Below, one piece after another: positions 18,358 to 26,293 of a DNA stretch of 64,000 nucleotides. The stretch is taken from the NCBI GenBank assembly GCA_035547915.1, contig DASZTS010000087.1, positions 62,001 to 126,000 on the forward strand, in the 5' to 3' direction. Made by a program: the position numbers and the translations under genes. Every line of letters starts with the position of its first letter. The stretch's first letter is position 1. The notes below the pieces were generated by a model that was given only the letters and a program-made list of their open reading frames with translations, did no database searches and was not told the origin of the DNA. Source of the DNA: DASSFG01 sp035547915. GTDB lineage: Bacteria; Planctomycetota; Planctomycetia; Pirellulales; JAICIG01.

Positions 18358-18789
18358 GTGACGGAGAAAACGATGGACAAGGAGCCTTGGTTTAAGGACG
18401 GCCTGCGGTTTGAGTGTACGCAATGCGGGAGCTGCTGCACGGGCGCGCCCGGTTATGTCTGGGTAAACCAGGAAGAGATCGATGCGTTGGCAGAGAGCAT
18501 TGGCCTGGCCGTCGAGGAATTCGAGCGACAGTACGTACGGCGGGTCGGCGCGCGTCGTAGTCTCGTCGAATTCCCCAACGGCGATTGCGTCTTCTTCGAC
18601 GGCAAGACGCGTCGCTGCACGGTGTACGGGTCACGTCCGCGACAGTGTCGCACCTGGCCGTTCTGGCAATCGAACGTGCGCACAGAGGAAGCCTGGGCCG
18701 ATACTTGTCAAGTTTGCCCAGGCAGCGGCCACGGCCCTCTTTATCCGGTCGAAGAGGTGCTACGGCAGGTGAAGGTCTTCCGAGTTTAA
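18358..18789 (+). CDS. YkgJ-family cysteine-cluster (metal-binding) protein
   Basis: A 143-residue protein of the YkgJ/UPF0153 family. It has the CxxCGxCC motif CTQCGSCCTG near residue 21, a second pair RRCTVYGSRPRQCRTWPFW near 86-104, and a late CQVCPG near 120. These conserved cysteines are thought to bind zinc or an iron-sulfur cluster; the biochemical role is not established. The start is GTG 18358, with an in-frame ATG at 18373 as an alternative. The gene lies 18 bases after the desulfurase-like gene and looks like the last member of the moaE-moaA operon. Confidence 0.85.
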   Translation: MTEKTMDKEPWFKDGLRFECTQCGSCCTGAPGYVWVNQEEIDALAESIGLAVEEFERQYVRRVGARRSLVEFPNGDCVFFDGKTRRCTVYGSRPRQCRTWPFWQSNVRTEEAWADTCQVCPGSGHGPLYPVEEVLRQVKVFRV

Positions 18790-19223
18790 CGAATCGGCGG
18801 AACTTGGTCCTTTGCGAACCGATTTTTGGGTTTAAGTGAAGTTTGCCGGATATGCCGTCGATTATGGTGCCTGTCAGACAGAGTTAGCGTCTGGCGGCGC
18901 ACCCATGCCCTGTGGCCTGGCCCCAGTTAGTGGGTGTTCCGAGGCAGAAGACCGTTCGCGGCCGTAAATTGCACGCGAAACCCGGACTCGGGCGCGGTTG
19001 TCATGCCTAAGCTCTTTGACAATTTGCCTTTAATACGGATTCCCTTCCGCGAAGGAGATCGATTTCGTTTTTGCCTTCCGGCAAACATCCGTCGTGCTCG
19101 TTTGGCCTCCTTATGTACGGTGAGCTTGACACTAGTTGTTACGCCATTTACACTTGGAGCGTTGAATGATGCTTGAGGGCGGGCTGCGACAGCTCCCATC
19201 CTCTATCACACGGAGAGCCGCTT
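18790..19223. other. intergenic region upstream of HU
   Basis: 434 bases with no believable gene. Two frames that overlap each other on opposite strands (18927-19199 minus, 18934-19176 plus) are mutually exclusive and have no homologue I recognise. A good promoter at 19126-19154 points toward HU, so the right half is probably its control region. Confidence 0.55.
19126..19154 (+). promoter_or_regulatory. strong sigma-70-type promoter for HU
   Basis: A perfect -35 TTGACA (19126-19131) is followed after 17 bases by TACACT (19149-19154), 4 of 6 matches to TATAAT. Transcription would start near 19162 and give a leader of about 60 bases before the HU start codon, which has a GGAG ribosome-binding site near 19212. 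Confidence 0.65.
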
Positions 19224-19628
19224 GTGACCAAGAAAGAAATCGTCAAAACCATCTCGGAAGAAATCGGGCTGACGCAACTCAAAACCAAAGAGATCGTGCA
19301 GAAGACGTTCGATGCGATCGTCGAGACCTTGGTCGAAGAAAAGCGTATCGAGCTGAGAAACTTTGGCGTCTTCGAGGTTAAAAAACGAGCGGCCCGCAAG
19401 GCTCGCAACCCGCGCACCGGCGACAAAGTGTATGTGCCGGAGAAGTATGTAGTTACCTTCAAACCGGGCAAGGAAATGGAAGAGCGAGTGCGCGAGCTGG
19501 AACGGCAAGCCGCCGAAGCCGCCGCCAAACAGCGAGAAGCCGCCGAAGCAACGCCCCCCGCCGGACACACCTCCGAAGAACTTACCGCACAACCGGTTTA
19601 CGGCGGCAATTCAGAAGCCGCTGGTTGA
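19224..19628 (+). CDS. HU/IHF-family DNA-bending protein with C-terminal tail
   Basis: A 134-residue nucleoid protein. Residues 1-92 are a complete HU fold: TKKEIVKTISEEIGL, the dimer core, RIELRNFGVFEVKKRAARKARNPRTGDKVYVPEKYVVTFKPGKE with the DNA-intercalating RNPRTG arm. Beyond the usual 90-residue end it carries a Glu/Ala/Gln-rich tail (ELERQAAEAAAKQREAAEA), helical in character and then disordered. HU subunits bend DNA and organise the chromosome. GTG 19224 is the best start: it gives the canonical N-terminus and has a GGAG site about 8 bases upstream. IHF-like binding preference cannot be judged from the sequence. Confidence 0.93.
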   Translation: MTKKEIVKTISEEIGLTQLKTKEIVQKTFDAIVETLVEEKRIELRNFGVFEVKKRAARKARNPRTGDKVYVPEKYVVTFKPGKEMEERVRELERQAAEAAAKQREAAEATPPAGHTSEELTAQPVYGGNSEAAG

Positions 19629-19728
19629 ACCCACCGCAACGAAACCGTTGCTCCCAGGCTTGATCCCAACCCGCCCCGTCGAGCTCACCGCTCGTCCAAG
19701 CCGCCCACCTACCTTCACTTCCCGCCCG

Positions 19729-19753
19729 CCGCAAAGCCTTTCGCGGCTTTCGG
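19729..19753 (+). terminator. hairpin downstream of HU, possible terminator
   Basis: CCG(C)AAAGCC at 19729-19738 pairs with GGCTTTCGG at 19745-19753 around a 6-base loop, with one bulged base. It lies about 100 bases after the HU stop codon. No run of T follows, so intrinsic termination is uncertain. Confidence 0.35.
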
Positions 19754-19878
19754 TCACCGCACACGTTTCACATGGATGTCGCTCTTGGCAGCAGGCCAGT
19801 AGCGGCACGGATGCCCGATGAGACTGCGCGCCGCGACTTACGTCGGCGTGGCAGACTCGTCACTCGGAGGAGTTAGTA

Positions 19879-20097
19879 ATGCGCAACCTGCTTTTGGCAG
19901 TATTGCTGGGCCTGTCGATCGGCTCGAGCGTCGGGTGCATTATCCCGGCCTACTCGGCCGATCCAGTTCGCCGCGCGCAGCAATTGATCTGGACGTCTGA
20001 AGACTTGCGTCACTTGCTGGACGACTGGGAACGCATCTGGTTCCTGGATCAGCCGGATCATCTGACGCCGTTCCGTACACACGGCGGCCTGATCTGA
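19879..20097 (+). CDS. small conserved-looking lipoprotein
   Basis: A 72-residue protein with a lipoprotein signal: hydrophobic MRNLLLAVLLGLSIG then SVGC, where Cys20 would be lipidated. The mature 53 residues start IIPAYSADPVRRAQQL and end DQPDHLTPFRTHGG. A strong Shine-Dalgarno sequence (GGAGGAG, about 19865-19871) sits 7-8 bases before the ATG, which supports a real gene despite its size. I recall similar short lipoproteins from other Pirellulales, but their function is unknown. It stands alone between HU and pyrD on the same strand. Confidence 0.75.
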   Translation: MRNLLLAVLLGLSIGSSVGCIIPAYSADPVRRAQQLIWTSEDLRHLLDDWERIWFLDQPDHLTPFRTHGGLI

Positions 20098-20212
20098 ACC
20101 GGCGCTCGTCGAGAAGCGCGTTACCGCACGGCTGCGCAGCAGGCGATGCTGCGCCGCCTTAACCCCTCGCGAGCGGTTGTCGCAACGCGTTGGCACGGCT
20201 ACATTTGACACC

Positions 20213-21163
20213 GTGTCAGCGCCCTCTCCTCCAATCGACCTCGCCGTCCAGCTCGGGCGGCTCAGACTCGCCAACCCCGTCCTGGTTGCGTCGGGTACGT
20301 TCGGTTATGCCCGCGAGATGCAGGGACTCGTCAACCTGAGTCGGCTGGGCGGCATTCTGCCGAAAACCATCACTCGTCAGCCGCGCATCGGCAACGCACC
20401 TTGGCGAACGATCGAAACCGCGGCCGGGATGCTCAATTCGATCGGCCTGGACAACGATGGCATCGATGCTTTCATCGAGCACCATCTGCCGTATCTCAGA
20501 ACGGTCGGTTCGGCGATCGTGGTCAGCATCGCGGGACGCACGCAACAGGAATTCGTCGAACTGGCCGCACAACTCGATCGGAGTTCGGGCGTGGCGGCCA
20601 TCGAGCTGAATATCTCGTGCCCCAACGTGAGTGGCGGCGTCGATTTCGGCACCGATCCTCGGCAGTGCGAGGCGGTAGTATCTGGGGTGCGGCAGGCCTG
20701 TTCGTTACCCGTGTTAGCCAAGCTGACACCCAACGTCACGTCGATCGCCGACATTGCCAAGGCGGCCGAAGCGGGGGGCGCCGATGCCATCTCGCTGATC
20801 AACACGTGCTTGGGAATGGCCGTAGATTGGCGGCGGCGGCGACCGATGCTGGGCAACGTGTTGGGGGGCCTTAGCGGTCCGGCCATCAAACCGATCGCGT
20901 TGCGTGCCGTATACCAGGCGAGCCGCGCCGTACGTACACCGATCGTCGGTATCGGCGGCATCGCGAACCTCGACGACGTGATGCAGTTCCTCGTTACGGG
21001 CGCCAGTGCCGTGCAGTTAGGCACGGTGAACTATTACCGCCCCACGGCCGCCATCGAGATTCTCGACGCCCTGCCGGGAGCACTGGCCGAGCTCGGCGCC
21101 GCCAACGTGTCTGAGATCGTCGGTAGCTTGAAGACCGAGAAACCGACCAAACACGAGACATGA
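20213..21163 (+). CDS. pyrD: dihydroorotate dehydrogenase, class 1 (catalytic subunit type)
   Basis: The flavoenzyme oxidises dihydroorotate to orotate in pyrimidine synthesis. From the GTG at 20213 the protein has 316 residues. ASGTFGYA, GGILPKTIT with the FMN-contacting lysine, ELNISCPNVSGG with the catalytic cysteine of class 1 enzymes, KLTPNV, SLINTCLGMAVD and GIGGIANLDD are present. The cysteine base, not serine, places it in class 1 (soluble) rather than class 2 (membrane, quinone). No pyrK-type subunit is adjacent. A TTG at 20177 would add 12 residues without family support. Confidence 0.93.
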   Translation: MSAPSPPIDLAVQLGRLRLANPVLVASGTFGYAREMQGLVNLSRLGGILPKTITRQPRIGNAPWRTIETAAGMLNSIGLDNDGIDAFIEHHLPYLRTVGSAIVVSIAGRTQQEFVELAAQLDRSSGVAAIELNISCPNVSGGVDFGTDPRQCEAVVSGVRQACSLPVLAKLTPNVTSIADIAKAAEAGGADAISLINTCLGMAVDWRRRRPMLGNVLGGLSGPAIKPIALRAVYQASRAVRTPIVGIGGIANLDDVMQFLVTGASAVQLGTVNYYRPTAAIEILDALPGALAELGAANVSEIVGSLKTEKPTKHET

Positions 21164-21244
21164 TGCGTCACCGAGAATAAAGCCGCCTTTGGCTCGTTCG
21201 CTCGGCGCCCATCTGAACCCTAAAACCAGAAATCCGAAAAGCAA

Positions 21245-22207
21245 ATGCGCGTTCTCTCCGGCATTCAGCCCACAGGCCGTTTTCATTGGGGCAATTACTT
21301 CGGCGCCATCCGGCAGTACATCGACCTACAGCACGGCAACGAGACCTACTACTTCGTCGCCAACCTGCATGCCTTGACCACCGTGCGCGACCGTAGCACG
21401 CTGCATCAGAACACGCTCGATGCCGCCCTCGATTTGCTGGCCTTGGGTCTCGACCCCCAGCGGGCCACGCTCTTCGTGCAGTCCGATGTTCCCGAAGTCT
21501 CGGAACTAGCGTGGTTGTTGATGACCGGCACACCCATGGGTCTGCTAGAACGTTGCCATGCCTACAAGGACAAGAAGGACAAGGGGCTGCCGGCCGACGC
21601 GGGACTTTTCACCTATCCCGTGCTCATGGCCGCCGACATCTTGATCTACGACGCCGACATCGTTCCGGTCGGCGCGGACCAGGTCCAGCATATCGAGGTT
21701 TGCCGCGACGTCGCGGGCAGCTTCAACCATCATTTCGGCGAAACCTTCGTCTTGCCGAAGGCCAAGGTGCTGGCGGATACCGCAAAGGTGCCGGGAACCG
21801 ACGGCGAGAAGATGTCGAAGAGCTACAACAACACTCTCGAACTGTTCGAAGAGCCGAAGGCACTGCGGAAGAAAATCATGCGCATCGTCACCGACTCGCG
21901 GCCGATGGAGCAGCCGAAGGAACCCGACGAGGATCATCTCTTCCAGCTCTATTCGCTGTTTGCGACCGACGCGGAGCGCGACGAGATGGCGGCCCTGTAT
22001 CGCCGAGGCGGCTTCGGATACGGGCAGGTAAAGCAAGCGCTGGCCGATGTCGCCGAGCGATTTCTGGCGGGCCCGCGCGAGCGCAGGGCGGAGTTGGCGG
22101 CCAAGCCGGCGGAACTCGAGGCCATCCTTGCCGACGGCGCCGAGCGAGCCCGTCGCAAGGCGTCGCAAGTGTTGTCGCGTGCCCAACGGGCCTGCGGGGT
22201 GAAGTAG
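21245..22207 (+). CDS. trpS: tryptophanyl-tRNA synthetase
   Basis: The 320-residue class I synthetase charges tRNA-Trp. The HIGH-type motif is GIQPTGRFHWGNY at residues 5-17, and the KMSKS motif is GEKMSKSYNN near residue 193. The catalytic core elements ADILIYDADIVPVGADQVQHIE and the C-terminal helical anticodon-binding part are complete, at the usual bacterial length. ATG 21245 directly precedes the conserved MRVLSGIQPTG start. acpS begins 2 bases after its stop codon. Confidence 0.97.
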   Translation: MRVLSGIQPTGRFHWGNYFGAIRQYIDLQHGNETYYFVANLHALTTVRDRSTLHQNTLDAALDLLALGLDPQRATLFVQSDVPEVSELAWLLMTGTPMGLLERCHAYKDKKDKGLPADAGLFTYPVLMAADILIYDADIVPVGADQVQHIEVCRDVAGSFNHHFGETFVLPKAKVLADTAKVPGTDGEKMSKSYNNTLELFEEPKALRKKIMRIVTDSRPMEQPKEPDEDHLFQLYSLFATDAERDEMAALYRRGGFGYGQVKQALADVAERFLAGPRERRAELAAKPAELEAILADGAERARRKASQVLSRAQRACGVK

Positions 22208-22209
22208 AC

Positions 22210-22614
22210 ATGAAAGTCATCGGCATCGGCACCGACATCATCGAGTGTTTGCGGATCGCGCAGATGATCGAGCGGCACGGCGAGCTGTTCATCAACCGCG
22301 TTTACACACCGTTGGAGATCCGCTACTGCAACAGCCGCAAGCAGGCCACACAGCACTTCGCCGGCCGCTGGGCCGCCAAGGAAGCCATCCTCAAGGCGCT
22401 CGGCACCGGCTGGCGCAAGGGGATCAGTTGGCGCGACATCGAAGTGCACAACGACAGTCTCGGCAAGCCGCTGGTCGGATTGCGCGGGGGAGCGGCCGAC
22501 CTGGTCGAGCAACTCGGCATCACCGACATGCAGGTCAGCATCTCGCACTGCCGCAGTCACGCGCTGGCGTATGCGCTGGCGTTGGGAGACGAGGGCAAGG
22601 GTCCCGACGCGTAA
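22210..22614 (+). CDS. acpS: holo-[acyl-carrier-protein] synthase
   Basis: AcpS transfers the 4'-phosphopantetheine arm of CoA onto apo-ACP. The 134-residue protein has GIGTDIIECLRI (magnesium-binding Asp9) and FAGRWAAKEAILKALGTG (Glu of the second metal site), with the C-terminal VSISHCRSHALAYALA strand-helix. It is a little longer than E. coli AcpS (126) because of the Asp/Lys-rich end. It is tightly linked to trpS and convergent with pcm. Confidence 0.96.
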   Translation: MKVIGIGTDIIECLRIAQMIERHGELFINRVYTPLEIRYCNSRKQATQHFAGRWAAKEAILKALGTGWRKGISWRDIEVHNDSLGKPLVGLRGGAADLVEQLGITDMQVSISHCRSHALAYALALGDEGKGPDA

Positions 22615-22630
22615 GTCCGCGCGCGATTGT

Positions 22631-23269
22631 TTACCGGGCCTCAGAGGCAACCAACGGCACGAAGCGGCAGGCGACGAGTGTGTCCCAGATTTGCTGCTCG
22701 CCGCGCTTGATCAAGGTTGTCAAAACCTGTGATTCGCTGTCTCCCAGCGGAATGACCAGCCGCCCGCCGTCGGCGAGCTGGTCGATCAACGCCTGCGGGC
22801 AACTTCGCGAAGCGGCGGCTACGAGGATGCGGTCGTAGGGAGCTCGCTCCTCCCAGCCATCTGAACCGTCGGCGACGATCAATTCCACGTTCTCGCAGTC
22901 AGCCAACACTCGGCGGGCTTTCTCGACGAGCCCTGCATGGCGCTCCAATGAGACGACATGGGCCGACAATCGTGAAAGGATGGCCGTCTGATAGCCGCTC
23001 CCTGTACCGACCTCCAACACATGCTCGCTGCCCGAAAGGTCTAGTGCCTGCGTCATCAAGGCCACGATGTAGGGTTGGCTGATCGTCTGCCCGCAGTCGA
23101 TGGGCAGCGCCCGATCGGCATAGGCCTGCTCGGCCAGGTCGGGCAACACGAATACCTCGCGCGGCACGTCTCGCAACGCTTCGAGAACGCGTGCGTCGTG
23201 AATACCGCGCCGCTGAAGCTGATCGCGGACCATCTTATGGCGCGCCAGCGCCAAGCCGGGCATTTCCAT
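22631..23269 (-). CDS. pcm: protein-L-isoaspartate O-methyltransferase
   Basis: This 212-residue SAM-dependent enzyme methylates L-isoaspartyl residues in damaged proteins, allowing repair. DARVLEALRDVPREVFV and the family-specific GQTISQPYIVALMTQAL (about residues 58-75) precede the SAM motif VLEVGTGSGYQTAILS and the downstream YDRILVAAA. Length is typical. It is on the minus strand, 18 bases downstream of recJ, so it probably shares the rpmG-recJ-pcm direction of transcription. Confidence 0.95.
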   Translation of the reverse strand: MEMPGLALARHKMVRDQLQRRGIHDARVLEALRDVPREVFVLPDLAEQAYADRALPIDCGQTISQPYIVALMTQALDLSGSEHVLEVGTGSGYQTAILSRLSAHVVSLERHAGLVEKARRVLADCENVELIVADGSDGWEERAPYDRILVAAASRSCPQALIDQLADGGRLVIPLGDSESQVLTTLIKRGEQQIWDTLVACRFVPLVASEAR

Positions 23270-23287
23270 GATAGGACGACGTGCAGG

Positions 23288-25045
23288 TTATGTGCCGGTG
23301 GCGGGCTGCCAGTCGCTCAATTGCAATTCCACTCTGCGCATGCCGTTGAAGTCGTTGATGACCGGACGGAAGGCGACGGAGAGTTCCTTGCCCGGCTGTT
23401 GGCCTATATCGTCGGCCCAATCGCCGCCGCCGAACGCCACGGCACGCAATACCACGCCGTGCTGCGAGAGCTTCAAGGCCAGGTGCCGGCCGCCGCCGCC
23501 GATGCGCTGCACGGGACCGGCCAGTGTGACACCGCTGGCACAGAGCAAAGGGCGCGGATTGTGCTGGCCGAACGGCGCCAACCGCTCGATCTGATTCAGC
23601 ACGGGCAGGGTCAGCTCGCCGAACGAAACTTCGGCGTCGATCGCCAACTCGGCTCCCACCAGGTGGGTTGCCTCGGTCTGCGAGCCCGCTACTTGTTCAC
23701 AAAAGTCGTGGCGAAAATCGTCGACCTTCGATTCCTCGATCTTCAGTCCCGCCGCCGCCGCGTGTCCGCCGTGGCTGAGGAGATGGTGCGAGCAGCCGCA
23801 CAAGGCCTGGTGTACGTTGAGGCCGGGCACGCTGCGCGCCGAGCCGATGCCGGGCTTCACTCCCAAACCGTCGAAGGCCACCAGCACGACGGGCCGGCTG
23901 TATTTATCGACGAGCCGCCCGGCCACGATGCCGATCACGCCCGCATGCCAGCCACGCTCGGCCAGCACGAACGCCGCGTCTCGTTCCACATCGTGCTGTT
24001 CCTGGGCAAGCTTGTTGGCCGCCAGATAGATGCTCCGCTCCAGGCTTTGACGACTACCGTTGAGCTCGTGCAGATATTCGGCCAAGGCGACCGCACGCTC
24101 GGTCGACGTGGTCGTCAGCAACTCGACGGCGAGTTGTGCCTGTCCCAATCGGCCAGCCGCGTTGAGCCGCGGCGCGAGTGAAAAGGCGATATCCTCGCTG
24201 TCGAGCGTCGATTTGCGGTCTACTTCGGTCAACCGCATCAGTGCCGCCAGGCCGAGTCCCGGTCGTTGCTTGAGGCTGGAGAGGCCATGCTGCACGAGGA
24301 CACGGTTTTCATCGACCAGTGGCACCATATCGGCCACCGTGCCGAGCGCCGCCAGACCGACGGCCGAAAGCAGGAAGTTACGCATCGCCTCGCCGACCTT
24401 CTTGGCCCCGCTTGCCTGCTGGCAAAGGGCCCAAGCGAGCTTGAAGGCCACTCCCGCACCGCTCAGGCCGGCGAACGGATATGCCGTGCCCGGCAGGCGC
24501 GGGTGGACGATCGCCGCAGCCTCGGGCAGCGAGGGAGCGAATTCGTGATGGTCGGTCACGATCAGATCGAGGCCGAGTCGCCGCGCCGTCTGAGCCTGAG
24601 CGAGGCTGGTGATGCCACAATCGACGGTGACGACGAGTTTCGATCCCTGACGGGCGAGCGTCTCTAGTGCTTCGTCGTTCAGGCCGTAGCCCTCGTCGAC
24701 GCGATGCGGAACGTAATAGCCCACGTCGCCGCCCAGAAGGCGTAAGCACTGTACGAGCAGGCTGGTGCCCGTCATTCCATCGACGTCGTAGTCGCCGTAG
24801 ATCGTGATCCGCTCACGTGCGGAAATGGCTCGCCCGATCCGCTCGATGGCGGCGGCTACCCCAGGCAGCTCGCCCGGATCGCGCAATTGGGAGAGCCGCG
24901 GATCCAGGAAATTTCGCGCGGCGTGCGGGTCGTCGAGGCCCCGGCAGATGAGCAGCCGTGCCACGACCGCCGAGACACCGGCTGCCCGCTCCAAAGCGGC
25001 GATGCGCTCCGCCGAATGCGAATGAATGCGCCAACGCTTGGCCAT
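23288..25045 (-). CDS. recJ: single-stranded-DNA-specific exonuclease RecJ
   Basis: RecJ degrades single-stranded DNA 5' to 3' in recombination and mismatch repair. The 585-residue protein carries the DHH-family motifs: ITIYGDYDVDGMTGTSLL (motif I) near residue 82, VVTVDCGITS, the DHH signature LIVTDHHEF near 170, and GLSGAGVAFKLAWAL. The C-terminal DHHA1 nucleic-acid-binding part (GIGSARSVPGLNVHQAL, LLSHGGHAAAAGLKI) and the OB-fold region are complete. ATG 25045 gives the family-typical start. A repeat element and rpmG lie upstream. Confidence 0.96.
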   Translation of the reverse strand: MAKRWRIHSHSAERIAALERAAGVSAVVARLLICRGLDDPHAARNFLDPRLSQLRDPGELPGVAAAIERIGRAISARERITIYGDYDVDGMTGTSLLVQCLRLLGGDVGYYVPHRVDEGYGLNDEALETLARQGSKLVVTVDCGITSLAQAQTARRLGLDLIVTDHHEFAPSLPEAAAIVHPRLPGTAYPFAGLSGAGVAFKLAWALCQQASGAKKVGEAMRNFLLSAVGLAALGTVADMVPLVDENRVLVQHGLSSLKQRPGLGLAALMRLTEVDRKSTLDSEDIAFSLAPRLNAAGRLGQAQLAVELLTTTSTERAVALAEYLHELNGSRQSLERSIYLAANKLAQEQHDVERDAAFVLAERGWHAGVIGIVAGRLVDKYSRPVVLVAFDGLGVKPGIGSARSVPGLNVHQALCGCSHHLLSHGGHAAAAGLKIEESKVDDFRHDFCEQVAGSQTEATHLVGAELAIDAEVSFGELTLPVLNQIERLAPFGQHNPRPLLCASGVTLAGPVQRIGGGGRHLALKLSQHGVVLRAVAFGGGDWADDIGQQPGKELSVAFRPVINDFNGMRRVELQLSDWQPATGT

Positions 25046-25098
25046 ATCGTCCTGACGGCAAGAATACGCAGCACGGCTTCCCGCCGCACCGATTGTTG

Positions 25099-25198
25099 GA
25101 GCAACCGACCAAACCGGATCGAGTTCCGAAAAAGCGCCGTTTCGCGGCCGACTTTTTTTGCCCGCGGCGCTCCGGCATCTAGGCTTTGCCAGCCGCTC
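25099..25198 (-). repeat. approximately 100-bp dispersed repeat, copy A, in the rpmG 3' region
   Basis: This stretch, immediately after the rpmG stop codon, aligns over its whole length with 43934-44039, which lies immediately after the porin stop codon. Shared blocks include GCAACCGA, CGTTTC, a seven-T run, GCGCTCCGGC and CAGCCGCTCT in the same order and at near-identical spacing. In the direction of transcription it contains an A-run, an imperfect hairpin and a T-run, so it may act as the rpmG terminator. The hairpin is less perfect here than in copy B. Confidence 0.75.
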
Positions 25199-25363
25199 TT
25201 ACTTTTTCTTTTCGACGTGCAGCGTGTGTTTGCGCAATCGCGGGCTGTACTTGGAAAGCTTCAGCTTCTCGCCGCCCGACTTGCGTCGAATCGTGTAGTT
25301 ATAGTCCCCGGTTTCCTCGCAGACGAGGAACACGGTTTCGACCTTCTTCTTACTCTTTGCCAC
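25199..25363 (-). CDS. rpmG: 50S ribosomal protein L33
   Basis: The 54-residue L33 is a component of the large ribosomal subunit near the E site. The sequence AKSKKKVETVFLVCEETG, YTIRRKSGGEKLKLSKYSP and LRKHTLHVEKKK is the complete protein. Only one of the four possible zinc cysteines is present, so this is the zinc-free (C-minus) form. The GTG start at 25363 has a GGGAG ribosome-binding site about 9-13 bases upstream. The open frame continues further upstream (to 25567), but that part is not L33. Confidence 0.93.
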   Translation of the reverse strand: MAKSKKKVETVFLVCEETGDYNYTIRRKSGGEKLKLSKYSPRLRKHTLHVEKKK

Positions 25364-25588
25364 GGCGGCACTTCTCCCTAAATGCGATCTCGACCAATTG
25401 ATCGCCTGATTGTAGCGGTGCAGGCCGTTTGGGTTCCAGTCCCAAACCGCGTCGGGGCATGCGTCGTTTTGAAATCGGCGATGCAGATCGACGATGTGGT
25501 TTTCGATCGATTCCCCAAGGGCCAAATGATCGGTCTCCGCTACGTCCGCTTCGCGGTTATCTGCCACGAAACCGACCAGAGTTCGGAA

Positions 25589-25625
25589 GGGGCCTCAAAG
25601 GGGTCTGTAGGGGGCTTGGAAGGGG
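25589..25625 (+). other. G-quadruplex-forming motif
   Basis: Four runs of four or five G (25589-25592, 25600-25603, 25610-25614, 25622-25625) are separated by loops of 7, 6 and 7 bases, which meets the usual G3+N1-7 definition with tetrads of four. It is on the plus strand, upstream of rpmG and antisense to its direction. Neighbouring non-coding DNA has no comparable G-runs. Confidence 0.6.
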
Positions 25626-25820
25626 TCTTTTGCCGCTGGATCGGGAAAAGGGCAGTTTTCGCGGTACAAGATGGCCGCTTAACAGATCGGTGAACGATTA
25701 TTGGCCAGGGATGATCGGGCAAAGCGATCCATAAAGCGTGGCTGTTGAAACCTAAGCCCTAATTGTTTATGGACTTCTATCGCCAATACCGCCATCCTTC
25801 CCACCTGCTCGACCCCAATT

Positions 25821-25911
25821 CCCTTTGAAGGGCGATCGCGAGTCTCCCCCCTCCAAACCAGGCGCAGGAACAGAAAGATGACTTTCTGCTCAGAGCCTGA
25901 CGACTCTGAGC
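25821..25911 (+). other. cluster of three perfect hairpins, possible structured RNA
   Basis: CCCTT-TG-AAGGG (25821-25832), CAGAAAG-ATGA-CTTTCTG (25871-25888) and GCTCAGAG-8 bases-CTCTGAGC (25888-25911) are three perfect inverted repeats within 91 bases. The last two abut and share a base. They lie about 380 bases before the prenyltransferase-repeat start codon. No T-run follows, so they are not simple intrinsic terminators. Confidence 0.4.
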
Positions 25912-26293
25912 TGGAGTACTCAGCGAGGCACAGCTTTGCTCCGTACCGACCAGGTTACCCAACTCTGGATTGCCTGGCAGAGCGGAGGGCGGCGCCGCAA
26001 CGGGTGCGTGGCGGCGCGACTATCGCGACCACAACGACGAGTACGGGCGTCGCCGCAGTCTTTATTTGGCGCTGGTTGGGCTACCATCGACCATCTTGCG
26101 GGAAGTCGAACTTTCGTGCCTGCCCGCGGACGTGTCTGGAAGACGCTCCGCGCGCGAAGGTATAATCGAGCGTGTCGACTCGCGGCGTCGTTTTTCTTGG
26201 GGCGGCGCGCTTGCAAGCGTCGAAAAAACCAGTAGGCTAAAGTCGTTACGGCATCTCGCCCCGTCCCTCGTGCTAGTCTCCGGAGCCAGTCAA

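Larger units (their letters stand above)
25364..26293. other. 930-base gene-free region with unusual structure
   Basis: This region separates rpmG (minus) from the first prenyltransferase-repeat gene (plus). No frame in it has recognisable protein content; the open frames that cross it (for example 25382-25693 and the leftward extension of the next gene to 25970) look accidental. It holds a hairpin with a GTTTGGG/CCCAAAC stem (25427-25447) in what would be the rpmG leader, a G-quadruplex motif at 25589-25625, and three hairpins between 25821 and 25911. It could contain divergent promoters and a structured leader or small RNA. Confidence 0.5.

Noticed and set aside
18927..19199. Two overlapping opposite-strand frames upstream of HU
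   Set aside because: They exclude each other and neither has a known domain; a promoter is present in the same bases.
25382..25693. Plus-strand open frames of about 100 codons in the rpmG upstream region
   Set aside because: They run through the G-quadruplex motif and hairpins and have no protein features.
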